From contig USAK01000001.1 of the NCBI GenBank assembly GCA_900552565.1, positions 96,079 to 160,078 on the forward strand: 64,000 nt of DNA, written 5' to 3'. This DNA is from an uncultured Selenomonas sp. Lineage in GTDB: Bacteria > Bacillota > Negativicutes > Selenomonadales > Selenomonadaceae. Positions within the stretch are counted from its first letter, which is position 1. Each line of letters begins with the position of its first letter. This document shows, one piece after another, positions 52,090-61,380 of this stretch. A program made the position numbers and the translations under genes. A model generated the notes under the pieces. It was given only the letters and a program-made list of their open reading frames with translations, ran no database searches and had not been told where the DNA came from.

Positions 52090-52956
52090 TTACCCATTTT
52101 CAGGTTTTTCCTGTACATGGCGCTTCTCGCGCTGCTTCTCGATAAAGGCCTTGCGGTACTCAGCCGGGCCCATGCCGTACTGCTGACGGAAGATGCGGCT
52201 CAGTGAATCACTTTTTTCATAGCCGCACGAGGCCGCGATGCTCGCAATCGACAGCTTTGTACTCTCGATGAGGTACTGCGCCCGCGTCATGCGGCAGGTC
52301 TGGATATACTTCTGCAGCGTCATGCCCGTCTTGCTGCGGAACAGGCTGCTTAAATAGCTGCGGTTGAGGTTCATCGTCGCGGCAATATCGGCCGTATTGA
52401 TATGCTCATGCAGATGATGGCGCACGTATTCCATGACGTGCACGACATACGAATTGCCGCTTGCCGGCAGCTGATGGGCCTGCCCTTCCTCACTGAGGAT
52501 GGCAATAAAGCGGTAAAGCGCGCTGAGGCGGTAATAATGGTCCGACGGCGTCTGCTGGCGGTGCTGCAGCATGTCATGCACGCAGTTCACGAGGCGTTCC
52601 GGATGGCTGCAGGAAAAAATTGGATTTTTCTGCGACAGCCCGAGCTCATAAAGCAGATGCGTCATTTCCTCACCGGCCGCACCGACCCAGATGTAGCTCC
52701 ACGGTTCTTCCTCATCGCTGCAGTACGTCGTCTCATAGTCCGGCGCAATCAGGAACCCCTGTCCTGCATGCAGTTCATACGTCATGCCATTGACCTGGAA
52801 TCTGCCCCTTCCCTTCGTGATGTAATGCAGCAGGTAATACGACCGCACACCGGGCCCATAGGCATGGCCGGCCTCCATTTCCGACTCGCCGATGGTTGTC
52901 AGGTAAAGCCTGCTCTCATCCTCCGTTGGCATATCCATGAATTTGACTTTTTCCAT
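52090..52956 (-). CDS. AraC-family regulator
   Basis: 288 residues from the ATG at 52956. An N-terminal AraC arm/cupin domain (YYLLHYITKGRGRFQVNG...AGQGFLIAPDYETTY) and a C-terminal double helix-turn-helix (TADIAATMNLNRSYLSSLFRSKTG; SIASIAASCGYEKSDSLSRIFRQQYG) are present. It resembles regulators of oligosaccharide genes. It lies downstream of the DASS carrier, whose terminator separates them, so its target is uncertain. Confidence 0.85.
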   Translation of the reverse strand: MEKVKFMDMPTEDESRLYLTTIGESEMEAGHAYGPGVRSYYLLHYITKGRGRFQVNGMTYELHAGQGFLIAPDYETTYCSDEEEPWSYIWVGAAGEEMTHLLYELGLSQKNPIFSCSHPERLVNCVHDMLQHRQQTPSDHYYRLSALYRFIAILSEEGQAHQLPASGNSYVVHVMEYVRHHLHEHINTADIAATMNLNRSYLSSLFRSKTGMTLQKYIQTCRMTRAQYLIESTKLSIASIAASCGYEKSDSLSRIFRQQYGMGPAEYRKAFIEKQREKRHVQEKPENG

Positions 52957-53004
52957 ACACTTCATCTCTAAAAAATACACAAAATCACTTTATTTATAGG
53001 CTTT

Positions 53005-53033
53005 ATTCTATCATAACGAAAAAACTCCTGCAA
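53005..53033 (-). promoter_or_regulatory. Promoter of the AraC-family gene at 52090
   Basis: Minus strand TTGCAG (53028-53033), 17 bases, TAGAAT (53005-53010). Confidence 0.65.
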
Positions 53034-53077
53034 AATGCCATAGTATATATACACTGCAACAGCATGTAAATATGCAA

Positions 53078-53118
53078 ACAAAACCCTCAACGGAACGAAT
53101 TCCTGTTGAGGGTTTTGT
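53078..53118. terminator. Terminator after the DASS carrier
   Basis: ACAAAACCCTCAAC / GTTGAGGGTTTTGT with an inner GGAA/TTCC pairing. Confidence 0.85.
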
Positions 53119-53139
53119 ATATTTATGTCATTACTGCAT

Positions 53140-54555
53140 TCACCAAAGACCGATGACATGCCACCAGAACGAGCCGATACCCAGCCAGATGATCATGTAG
53201 ACCGTGACCATGATGAAACCGAGCTGCCACCATTTGCCCTGCGGCACATAGCCGGCACCGTAAAGAATCGGCGCAGCACCGCCGCCGTAATGCGTCAGCG
53301 GAATCATGAGATTTGAGAGCGAGGCAAAGGCGATGGCTGCCAGAAGCGGCGGCGTGCCGACAGCTACGGCTACGGCCAGGAAAGCCGCGTACATTGCACC
53401 GATATGGGCCGAGACACTCGCAAATGCATAATGCGAGTAAACGTAGATGAGGGCGAGCAGGATAAAGGCAGTCAGCCAGCTCAGGCCGGCACTGGCAATC
53501 GCGCTGCCGGCCATACCGGCGACGACCTTGATGAAGCCCGAGCTTGAAAGCGCCCCCGCCAGGGCAATCAGCGAGCCCATCCAAAACATCGTGTTCCAGG
53601 CGCCCTTTTCCTGCAGGACATCCTGCCACGTCAGGACATTCGTCAGAAGCAGGACCGTGACGGCCAGCATGCCAACGCCCGTGGCGTTCATATGTGTCAG
53701 CGAGGACGTTGCCCAGAGAGCCAACGCCCCGACAAAGACGACGAGTACAACTTTTTCCATGTAGCTCATCGGGCCCATCTTCTCGAGAGCCTCCACGGCC
53801 ATTTTCTTGGCATGCGGCATCTCATGGATTTCCGGCGGATAGAGTTTATAGAGAAGATACGGCATGACGATGAGCGAAATAACGCCCGGCACAGCCGCGG
53901 CCAGAGCCCATTCGCTCCAGGTAATCTCGACGCCGATGGTCTTGGCGGCGAGCTCCACGGACATCGGGTTGCCGGCCATGGCGGTCATGAACATCGCGCA
54001 GGTGATGGCGTTGGCCTGATATTCAATCTGCATGATGTAAGCGCCGAACTTGCGCGCCGTGCCGTCGTTCGGCTCCGAATGCAGGGCCGACGAAAGACTG
54101 CGGATAATCGGATAGATGATGCCGCCCGCACGCGCCGTCGACGATGGCGTCGCCGGCGAGATGACAAAGTCCGACAGCGTGATGGCATAGCCGAGCGTCA
54201 GTGAAGATTTGCCGATGGCCTTGATGATGAGATAGGCAATGCGGCTGCCGAGGCCGCTCTTAATAAAAGCACGGGCTAAAAGGAACGCGCAGACAATCAG
54301 CCAGATGGTGCTGTTGCCATAGCCCGAAATCGCCGTCTTGACGCTGATAACGCCGAGGAGTGCGCCAGCCGTCACACCGATGAAAGCAACGGCGCCGATG
54401 GGCATCGGCTGCAGGATAAAGCCGGCGATGGTCGCGGCAAAAACAGCAAACAAATGCCAGGCAATTGGCGTAATGGCCTCAGGATGCGGCAGAAACCAGA
54501 GGACAGCGCCAATGCCTATGACGATGGCAAGTTTTTTCCTTTGACTTGCATCCAT
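53140..54555 (-). CDS. DASS/CitT-type anion symporter or antiporter
   Basis: 471 residues from the ATG at 54555 (MDASQ), chosen because GAAGGGA lies 9 bases before it and 0 bases before the alternative at 54564. About 12 membrane segments. The family loop FVISPATPSSTARAGGIIYPI is close to the citrate/tartrate:succinate antiporters CitT and TtdT, and a second, IPLTHYGGGAAPI, is present. It probably exchanges or imports a di- or tricarboxylate that feeds the lyase encoded upstream. Confidence 0.85.
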   Translation of the reverse strand: MDASQRKKLAIVIGIGAVLWFLPHPEAITPIAWHLFAVFAATIAGFILQPMPIGAVAFIGVTAGALLGVISVKTAISGYGNSTIWLIVCAFLLARAFIKSGLGSRIAYLIIKAIGKSSLTLGYAITLSDFVISPATPSSTARAGGIIYPIIRSLSSALHSEPNDGTARKFGAYIMQIEYQANAITCAMFMTAMAGNPMSVELAAKTIGVEITWSEWALAAAVPGVISLIVMPYLLYKLYPPEIHEMPHAKKMAVEALEKMGPMSYMEKVVLVVFVGALALWATSSLTHMNATGVGMLAVTVLLLTNVLTWQDVLQEKGAWNTMFWMGSLIALAGALSSSGFIKVVAGMAGSAIASAGLSWLTAFILLALIYVYSHYAFASVSAHIGAMYAAFLAVAVAVGTPPLLAAIAFASLSNLMIPLTHYGGGAAPILYGAGYVPQGKWWQLGFIMVTVYMIIWLGIGSFWWHVIGLW

Positions 54556-54602
54556 TTCTTTCATTCCCTTCTATATCATATGGAATAAACTTCTCTTATA
54601 AG

Positions 54603-54638
54603 GAAGAACCGCCGAGGGGAAGTTGGCGGTTCTTCTTA
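54603..54638 (-). terminator. Weak terminator after the lyase
   Basis: AAGAACCGCC / GGCGGTTCTT on the minus strand followed by CCTTAT; the T-run is poor, so read-through into the DASS gene is likely. Confidence 0.55.
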
Positions 54639-54650
54639 AGCATGTTCCGT

Positions 54651-56006
54651 TTATTTTGCGTAAGCGGCGTATTTCTGCAGCACGCGGTCGCAGAATACCG
54701 GAGCAAGACCGAGGTAATTGTGCGGGTCGAGCATGTAGTCGATCTCTTCCTCGGTAAAAGCGTCTTCGACTTCCTTCGTCTTCATGAGAACATCCTTCAG
54801 AGGAATTTCCTTCTCATACGCCTCCATGCAGGCATTGTAGACGATGTGATGCGACGTCAGGCGGCCGAGCTTGCGGGCCAGATGCATCATGACGCACTCA
54901 CTCATCATGAGGCCTTTCTGAACGAAGAGATTGCTCTCCATATGTTTCTCATAGACGATGAGGTTGTCAAGGATGTATTCCATCTTGTGGAGAGCCGTGC
55001 CCATGAGTTCACAGGCACGTGGGATGGCTTCCCACTCAGAGATGAAGCAGCCCCAGTCGCGTTCGTTCTCCGAAACCATGCTCTCGACAATCGTCGGCGC
55101 AATGCCGCGGACGTTGCGCAGCAGGGCGAGGACATTTTCAAGCACAGCCGGATTGCGTTTGTGCGGCATCGTCGAGGAACCGACTTTGCCCATGAAGAAC
55201 GGCTCTTCAAGCTCGAGGATTTCCGTGCGCTGCAGCGTGAAGATTTCATGCGCGATGCGTCCGAGCGTGCCGGCGAGCAAAGCGAGTTCCGAGGTGAACT
55301 CTGCCTGATTGTCGCGGGCTACGTGCCAGGCAATCGTCGGCACCTCAAGGCCGAGAATCTCGAACATGCGCTGCTGCGTCTCAAGGCCTTTTTCCGGCTG
55401 CGAAGCCAGCGTGCCAACGGCGCCGGCCATCTCGCCGACAAAGACGCGTTTCTTCATGCCCCCAAGACGTTCAATCTGGCGGCCGAGCTCATCTGCCCAA
55501 ACCGCAGCCTTGTAGCCGAACGTGATAGGAATGGCATGAACGACATGCGTGCGGCCGGCTTCCGGCGTATCGCGGTATTTCTTGACGAGCTTGAGGATGG
55601 CCGTGAGGCAGGCCTTGACATCGCGCACGATGATGTCATAGGCATCTCGCTCCAAAAGGACCATGCCCGTATCGACGATATCCTGGCTCGTTGCACCCCA
55701 GTGCACGAACTCGCCCGCATGTTTCGGCAGCACTTTCTTGAAGGCATTGAGGAGCGGCACAATCGTGATGGAGCTCTTATAGCCCTCGCCAATCGACGGG
55801 ATGTCGAGGAGGTCGGCCTTGGCATATTTGACGATGATATCGGCCTTTTCCTTTGGGATGACGCCGAGCTCGCCCTGAGCCTGAGCCAGAGCTGCTTCCG
55901 TATCGAGCCATTTCTGTACCCAATTCTTCTCGGAGAAAACGCTGTTCATCTCTTCCGTACCAAAGAGGAACCCGTGAATCTGGCTGTCGATGACCGTTGC
56001 TGACAT
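54651..56006 (-). CDS. Fumarase/aspartase-superfamily lyase (adenylosuccinate lyase / CMLE-like)
   Basis: 451 residues from the ATG at 56006, with AAAGGGG 8 bases upstream. The superfamily loop GSSTMPHKRNP holds the catalytic Ser, and HWGATSQDIVDTG the substrate-binding TSQD. TSQD and the N-terminal layout look nearer to 3-carboxymuconate cycloisomerase-like proteins than to PurB. Members split off fumarate from a succinyl compound. The context (a C4-dicarboxylate-type carrier, a LysR gene and no purine genes) argues for a catabolic lyase, not housekeeping PurB, but PurB cannot be excluded. Confidence 0.7.
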   Translation of the reverse strand: MSATVIDSQIHGFLFGTEEMNSVFSEKNWVQKWLDTEAALAQAQGELGVIPKEKADIIVKYAKADLLDIPSIGEGYKSSITIVPLLNAFKKVLPKHAGEFVHWGATSQDIVDTGMVLLERDAYDIIVRDVKACLTAILKLVKKYRDTPEAGRTHVVHAIPITFGYKAAVWADELGRQIERLGGMKKRVFVGEMAGAVGTLASQPEKGLETQQRMFEILGLEVPTIAWHVARDNQAEFTSELALLAGTLGRIAHEIFTLQRTEILELEEPFFMGKVGSSTMPHKRNPAVLENVLALLRNVRGIAPTIVESMVSENERDWGCFISEWEAIPRACELMGTALHKMEYILDNLIVYEKHMESNLFVQKGLMMSECVMMHLARKLGRLTSHHIVYNACMEAYEKEIPLKDVLMKTKEVEDAFTEEEIDYMLDPHNYLGLAPVFCDRVLQKYAAYAK

Positions 56007-56327
56007 AAATAAAACCCCTTTCGCTTGCATGCGGTGTTGTTGTTTTCCTGTTGTCTTTATCTTAACAGCCTGCCAGCGTGAAGTGAAATACCGCCATCTT
56101 ATCAAAAAATAAGGGTACAGCTTTCGCAGCGCTTTTTTATGAGCCGAAACGGCAGAAATCTGCTAAAATTATAATCACAGTTTATTTTTACAACTTCATT
56201 CTATAAATAAAGTTGAAGCACATAACATGACCTTATCTTTTGATTCGATTTTCTTATCTGCTCACAGCAGGGTTCTCTGTCTCTGCCGCGAACTTTCTTC
56301 ATATAAGAAAATGAAAAGGAGGAAACT
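56007..56327. promoter_or_regulatory. Divergent region between lyase and lysR-type gene
   Basis: 321 bases without a gene. It contains an inverted repeat CAACTT-N13-AAGTTG (56191-56215) and a plus-strand TATAAT (56170-56175). LysR-type regulators usually bind such dyads between divergent genes. Confidence 0.5.
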
Positions 56328-57230
56328 ATGGAAATACGACAACTCGAATACTTCCTAACCATCTGCGAAGCGGGCAGTTTCACGAGAGCGGCCGAACGCC
56401 TCTATGTCTCGCAGCCGGCTGTCACAAACGCTATCCGCAGCCTCGAAGAAGAACTCGGCATCCAGCTCTTTGACCGCAGTCAGAAGCTCGCGACCCTGAC
56501 CGCCGAAGGCCGCATCTTTGCCGGCCATGTCGAGAAAATCATGCACGGCATCACGCGGACCGTCGAGGAAATCCATTCACTGCGCAATCTCACGAGCGGC
56601 GTGCTCGACATCGGCCTGACAGCACTCGGCGGCCAATCCGCCATCATCAGCCTGCTCAAGGCCTACCGTCATGCCTACCCCGACATCCAGATGATTCTGC
56701 ACGAAGATACGACGGGGAATCTGCAGCAGGCCCTGATTGAAGAAAAACTCGACCTCGCTATCTTTGCCCCATGGCAGAAGAACAACAGTCTTTCCTACGA
56801 AATGCTCGATGAAGAAGAGCTCGTCGTCTGCTGCAGCCGCCATCACGCCCTGCACCGACGCAACAGCATCGCCCTTGCCGACCTCAAGGTCATCCCAGGC
56901 AGGCGCACGGCTTCAGTCGCCAGCGCCAGCCGTTTCTTAGCTGCATTGGCCCATTTTTACCAAAGAGAACTGCAGCAGGAAAAGCTTCCTATCACCACTT
57001 CTGCCGCGAAGCAGAGCTTAGCCAGTCAAACCGACCAGCTGACACAGCAGCTGCAGCAGGCTTCCCTTGAAATCATCAAGCAGCAGATTAACGGCCCCGC
57101 AGATGAAGAAAACATCGCCGCGCCTGCCAATCTTCCCAAAGAAGGGGCACCATCCCCCAGCATGAGTGAGGCCCTGAAGAATCTCAATTACCTCGTGCGG
57201 CGCATCGAACGCCTTGCTGCCGCCAAATGA
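56328..57230 (+). CDS. Chimeric LysR-family regulator with a foreign C-terminal tail
   Basis: 300 residues. Residues 1-60 are a normal LysR helix-turn-helix (LEYFLTICEAGSFTRAAERL, SQPAVTNAIRSLEEELG), and 90-187 form the first part of the effector domain (LDIGLTALGGQSAIISLLKAYRHAYP). From about 189 on the LysR pattern stops and is replaced by a Gln/Ala-rich coiled-coil-like tail (QTDQLTQQLQQASLEIIKQQ) ending in LNYLVRRIERLAAAK. Codon usage also becomes less GC-rich at the third position there. It is likely a fusion after a deletion. DNA binding may persist without normal inducer control. AGGAGG precedes the ATG. Confidence 0.75.
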   Translation: MEIRQLEYFLTICEAGSFTRAAERLYVSQPAVTNAIRSLEEELGIQLFDRSQKLATLTAEGRIFAGHVEKIMHGITRTVEEIHSLRNLTSGVLDIGLTALGGQSAIISLLKAYRHAYPDIQMILHEDTTGNLQQALIEEKLDLAIFAPWQKNNSLSYEMLDEEELVVCCSRHHALHRRNSIALADLKVIPGRRTASVASASRFLAALAHFYQRELQQEKLPITTSAAKQSLASQTDQLTQQLQQASLEIIKQQINGPADEENIAAPANLPKEGAPSPSMSEALKNLNYLVRRIERLAAAK

Positions 57231-57255
57231 CAAATACGTGACAAAATAAAATAAA

Positions 57256-57299
57256 GCATAAGAAAAAGTCAGCCTCGAGGAGCTGACTTTTTCTTATGC
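57256..57299. terminator. Bidirectional terminator
   Basis: GCATAAGAAAAAGTCAGC / GCTGACTTTTTCTTATGC, an 18-base perfect stem between convergent genes. Confidence 0.9.
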
Positions 57300-57338
57300 A
57301 AATGCATGTCTATAGGTTGACTTACTTTGGGAAAGCTA

Positions 57339-58631
57339 TCAGAGACTGCCTTTCATGACGGCGTTCGTCTTCTCGATGCACTGATGTGCTTTGTCAATCG
57401 AGAGTCCGAGCGTGCGCATGATCTTATCTGGGTTATGGAAGCCCATGCTGTTCTCGGCAGCGACCCAATCCCAGTACCACTGGGCTTCGCGGACGAGCTG
57501 GCGGGATTCTGTGAGCTGTTCATCCGTAGCGCCGGCATCCATAGCGGCCTTGATGGTCTTATGGGCCTGAGCGACGGTCTGTCCGGCAATGCGCTGGAGC
57601 TTGAACGTGTTGTCGCCAATCGTCTGAACGCGGGCCTTGAGGGTCTCAGCGCTCTCGTCATGGCATTTGAGGCAGGACTCTTCCGGAGTCTTGAGCGGGT
57701 TCGTCATCCAGTGCGACGTGTATTTCTGGCCGTTCTCTCTCATGTACGGCATATGGCAGTCAACGCAGGTGACACCGGCATCGGCATGGACACTCGTTGC
57801 CCACGCCTCAAAGTCCGGATGCTGTGCTTTGAGCATCGGTGCCTTGGAGTCGGCATGAATCCAGTCCTGCGTGAAGCCGCCGGCCTGACCAGACTGATAG
57901 AACTGATACTCGGATTCGGCATCGAGGCCATTGTCGAACGGATGGTTGACGCGGCCGTCTTCCTTCGTGAAGTAGTACTCATTGTGGCACTGTGCGCAGA
58001 CATAAGCGCGCTTGTCATTGTGCGAAGCGTTGTTCACATCAATGCCGCGGCGGGCCATCGAGTCGATGAAGCCCTGCTGATAGACGCGCAGTTCCATGGT
58101 CTCAGGGTCATGGCAGGTCGAGCAGCCGAACCACTGGTCATCTTCAATCGGAGCCATGACTTCTTCGACAGGCTTCGAAGCGTAATCCCAGCCGCTCTGT
58201 TTGTAGTAGACATCATACATGTACGAGCTCTTGCAGGTGATGCAGTTGCCCTTCTGGCCCGGCAGGCGTTTCGTGTTCTTGAAATCCTCGCCGGCATACG
58301 TATGGCCGCGGTCATCATCGTACTGCAGGGCGAATTTGTAGCCCTTGAAGTTCTCAAGCATCTCCGGCTGCTCGGTCAGGTGAGAATTGCCTTCCTGGGC
58401 ACCGCCATAGCCTGTCGGCGACGGCGAAGTATCATTGTTCTTCATGAACGAATTGTACTCCAATGGATAGGCATCCTTATACGCTTCTTTGCCGAGCTGC
58501 TTTTCCTGGGGAATCTTGGCGAGCTTGACGCTATTGTCGTTCGGCGCCGCGACGATGCGTACGACGACAAAGCCAAAGAATACAACGCAGACAGCTATGA
58601 TTCCCGTCAATATCTTCTGTAGCTTACTCAA
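57339..58631 (-). CDS. nrfA: Ammonia-forming cytochrome c nitrite reductase
   Basis: 430 residues. An N-terminal membrane/signal segment (about 8-28) is followed by five haem sites: the active-site CITCK at 130-134, then CSTCH at 170, CAQCH at 212, CVDCH at 289 and CLKCH at 320. The CxxCK and four CxxCH sites are diagnostic of NrfA, which reduces nitrite to ammonium with six electrons outside the cytoplasmic membrane. The start overlaps nrfH by 8 bases. Confidence 0.97.
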   Translation of the reverse strand: MSKLQKILTGIIAVCVVFFGFVVVRIVAAPNDNSVKLAKIPQEKQLGKEAYKDAYPLEYNSFMKNNDTSPSPTGYGGAQEGNSHLTEQPEMLENFKGYKFALQYDDDRGHTYAGEDFKNTKRLPGQKGNCITCKSSYMYDVYYKQSGWDYASKPVEEVMAPIEDDQWFGCSTCHDPETMELRVYQQGFIDSMARRGIDVNNASHNDKRAYVCAQCHNEYYFTKEDGRVNHPFDNGLDAESEYQFYQSGQAGGFTQDWIHADSKAPMLKAQHPDFEAWATSVHADAGVTCVDCHMPYMRENGQKYTSHWMTNPLKTPEESCLKCHDESAETLKARVQTIGDNTFKLQRIAGQTVAQAHKTIKAAMDAGATDEQLTESRQLVREAQWYWDWVAAENSMGFHNPDKIMRTLGLSIDKAHQCIEKTNAVMKGSL

Positions 58632-59112
58632 CTTTTATCCCCCCTTCGAGATGATTTGAACCATGTGCGATACTGCTGTGGCATTTGAGGCAGTCACCGC
58701 CCGTGTCGAGATTTACACCGACATCGGCATGAACCTCACCCATCGTCGTCGAATGGCAGCGCAGGCAGTTGTCATTGACCGTCCGTCTTCCCTGTGCTGA
58801 GATCTTGATATGGGCTGGATAGTCGCGCAGCACTTCATGATACGTATCAATCATGCCCGTGCGGCCTTTCTCAAACATGTAATGTACGGCGTTGTCGTGC
58901 GGCAGGTGGCAGTCCGTGCATTCCAGCGAGCGATGCGAGGACATCGCAAATGTCGCCTGCTCACTCTTCATTGCATGACAGGAGCCGCAGAATGCGGGCG
59001 ATCCCGAAAATGCCATGGCAGCCGAACCTATGCCACAGACGGCGACGCCGATGACGAAACCGCCGGCCAGGCAGGCCAAGGTGTGTTTCTGAAATAGTTC
59101 CTTGAACTCCAC
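58624..59112 (-). CDS. nrfH: Cytochrome c nitrite reductase membrane subunit (NapC/NirT family)
   Basis: 162 residues. One N-terminal membrane helix (about 12-36) is followed by four haem sites at CGSCH 42, CTDCH 65, CLRCH 116 and CLKCH 141. NrfH takes electrons from menaquinol and passes them to NrfA. It is the first gene of nrfHA; a minus TATAAT is at 59155-59160, with no good -35. Confidence 0.95.
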   Translation of the reverse strand: MEFKELFQKHTLACLAGGFVIGVAVCGIGSAAMAFSGSPAFCGSCHAMKSEQATFAMSSHRSLECTDCHLPHDNAVHYMFEKGRTGMIDTYHEVLRDYPAHIKISAQGRRTVNDNCLRCHSTTMGEVHADVGVNLDTGGDCLKCHSSIAHGSNHLEGGIKVE

Positions 59113-59166
59113 TCTGGTTCCCCTCCTCTCTCTTACTACGCCTTATTTGCTATTATTATATCATTG

Positions 59167-59204
59167 TAAAAAAAAGCAAGGCGTTGCCGGAGCAACGCCT
59201 TTTT
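59167..59204 (-). terminator. Terminator after ccmF
   Basis: AAGGCGTTGC / GCAACGCCTT followed by GCTTTTTTTT on the minus strand. It separates ccm from nrfHA. Confidence 0.88.
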
Positions 59205-59221
59205 AAATATTATTTATTGTC

Positions 59222-61348
59222 TCATAACTCACTCTGATGACCGCGCGACGGGATTGCAGCAAAGCAGCCAAAGGCCGCGGCAATGGCACCGAGCCAGAGC
59301 AGATAGATGAACGGCTTCGTGCTGACGGCAGCCGTCACGGCAATCTGGGATTCTTCCTCAACCGATGGCAGAATCTCCAGACGGGCCTGCGAGTCATTGC
59401 CCGAAATGCCCGTCAGACGGATGCGTTTTTGACCATCAAAGATAGGAATGGCCTCAGACGTGCCGCCATCGCGCGTCGCAAGAATCGTCGGCTTTGCGTG
59501 CTCGACCTTCTCGCCATCCGTCACGGCAATCGTGGCCGTCACCAGGAGTTTGCCATCCGGCTGCTGCTCCATCGTGACATCGTCATAGCGGTAGGCGAAG
59601 ATATCGCCCATTTCCATGCGGCCTTTTTTGAGGATGAGCTCTAAGCGTCCCGTATCCTTCGGCGGCGTCGGGGCGATGTAGATATCGCCCGTGATGGTAT
59701 GGGCAATGGCCGGCTCGCGCGCAGCATCTTCGCCGTTCTTATGGAGCTTTGTCATGGCCTGTGCCTCATCGCCGTCGACAAGATAGCGGTAGTACTTGGC
59801 CGTGCCGTCATCCGTGAAGAACTGGCCTTCATACTGCACGGTATGCCTCGCGATATTCACCGTATCGCCCGGCTTGAGCTCCTGCGACAGCGACTGACTG
59901 CCGCCGCCCGAAAGCACCATGGCAAAGAGGGCGAGACCGACACCGGCATGGGCGATGAGGGCGCCGCCGCGCAGCATATGACGGTGCCAGCCCGCAAACG
60001 ACGCGCCGACGAGGAAGGCCGCAGCAGCCGCCAATAGCAGCAGGCCGATTTCGCGCGTCCCCGTCAGGAACGCGGCTGCCACGCCGAGAACGGCAAGGAT
60101 GAGCGCCGGTATGGATTTGGCGCAGGTCTCCTGCTGTCCATAGCGCCAAAGAACGGCCACGCCCATGATGATGCACATGACGATGGCCAACGGCAGGGTC
60201 GTGCGCACATAGAAATTCGTATCGACAGCCGCAGGCTTGCCAATGAGCTGCGTCAAAAGCGGCATCGACATGCCGATGAAGATGACCGCCGCAATGAAGA
60301 CGAGGATGAGCGCACCTAAGAGTAGCATGAACTCGCGGCTCTTATAACTCGTATAGAGCTGCCCCTGCGGCAGACTGCCGGCCTTCATGACGAGCAGCAG
60401 CAGGCCGCCAATCAGCACGATGGCATTGACGATGGCCAAGGTCATGCCGATGCTCGTGCCGCTGAACGAATGCACGGAAAAGTCCCCGAGGATGCCGCTG
60501 CGCGTCAGGAACGTGCCGTAAATGACGAGCGAAAACGTAAAAATAACCGAAAGATGAAGAACGGAGAGCCCCGCCGGACGGCGTTTGGCGACGTGCAGTA
60601 CATGGACGAAGACACCGGCGAGCAGCCAAGGTACGAACGAGGAATTCTCGACAGGGTCCCAGCCCCAGTAGCCGCCCCAGCCAAGGACTTTATACGCCCA
60701 GTAGCCGCCGACAAACACGCCGCCCCCGAGGAAGCCCCAGGCCAGAAGCGCCCAGCGGCGCGCCGACTCGAGCCAATCAAAAGAAGCGGGCTTTTTGACA
60801 AGCGAGCCCATGCAGTAGGCAAACGGCACAGCCAAAAGTGCATAGCCGATGAAGATGATCGGCGGATGCACGGCCATCCACGGGTCCTGCAGCAGCGGGT
60901 TAAGCCCCATGCCATCCTGCGCCGCCGTCGCAGCCGCGACAAACGGACTCTTGGCCAGAACGAGGATGACGAGCAGCGACTCCAAGATGGCATAGACCAT
61001 GAGCCCTGCGTCCTCCATGCGGCGCCTGAAGCAAAGGCAGATGGACGCGGCCGCATGGATGAGCAGCCAGAGGAGCAGTGAGCCCTGCTGACCTGCCCAG
61101 AACGCTGAGATCTTATACATCAGCGGCAGGTCCTTAGACGAATAGCTTGAGACATAGGCAATCTCAAAGTGATTGCCGAGAATCAGCACCCAAAGATAAA
61201 GTGAAGCGACCGCGGCCGCAAAGAAAGACAGTGAAAAACAGATGCGGCCATAACGCGCGCCCGTCTCATCCTTCATGGCATAGCCATAGGACAGAACGGC
61301 CAGCAGTGAAAAAAACAGCGATGTTGCCAGTGAAATTGTTCCTATCAT
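59222..61348 (-). CDS. ccmF: Cytochrome c maturation haem lyase CcmF
   Basis: 708 residues from the ATG at 61348, with GAGGG 7 bases upstream; the longer frame lies inside ccmE. About 14 membrane segments and the Trp-rich WWD motif (WGGYWGWDPVENSSFVPWL) are present. It moves haem from CcmE onto apocytochromes outside the membrane. It is the only haem lyase gene in the window. The usual partner CcmH is missing. Confidence 0.93.
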   Translation of the reverse strand: MIGTISLATSLFFSLLAVLSYGYAMKDETGARYGRICFSLSFFAAAVASLYLWVLILGNHFEIAYVSSYSSKDLPLMYKISAFWAGQQGSLLLWLLIHAAASICLCFRRRMEDAGLMVYAILESLLVILVLAKSPFVAAATAAQDGMGLNPLLQDPWMAVHPPIIFIGYALLAVPFAYCMGSLVKKPASFDWLESARRWALLAWGFLGGGVFVGGYWAYKVLGWGGYWGWDPVENSSFVPWLLAGVFVHVLHVAKRRPAGLSVLHLSVIFTFSLVIYGTFLTRSGILGDFSVHSFSGTSIGMTLAIVNAIVLIGGLLLLVMKAGSLPQGQLYTSYKSREFMLLLGALILVFIAAVIFIGMSMPLLTQLIGKPAAVDTNFYVRTTLPLAIVMCIIMGVAVLWRYGQQETCAKSIPALILAVLGVAAAFLTGTREIGLLLLAAAAAFLVGASFAGWHRHMLRGGALIAHAGVGLALFAMVLSGGGSQSLSQELKPGDTVNIARHTVQYEGQFFTDDGTAKYYRYLVDGDEAQAMTKLHKNGEDAAREPAIAHTITGDIYIAPTPPKDTGRLELILKKGRMEMGDIFAYRYDDVTMEQQPDGKLLVTATIAVTDGEKVEHAKPTILATRDGGTSEAIPIFDGQKRIRLTGISGNDSQARLEILPSVEEESQIAVTAAVSTKPFIYLLWLGAIAAAFGCFAAIPSRGHQSEL

Positions 61349-61380
61349 AATACTACCCTCATAAAATATCTCCCAGCCGA

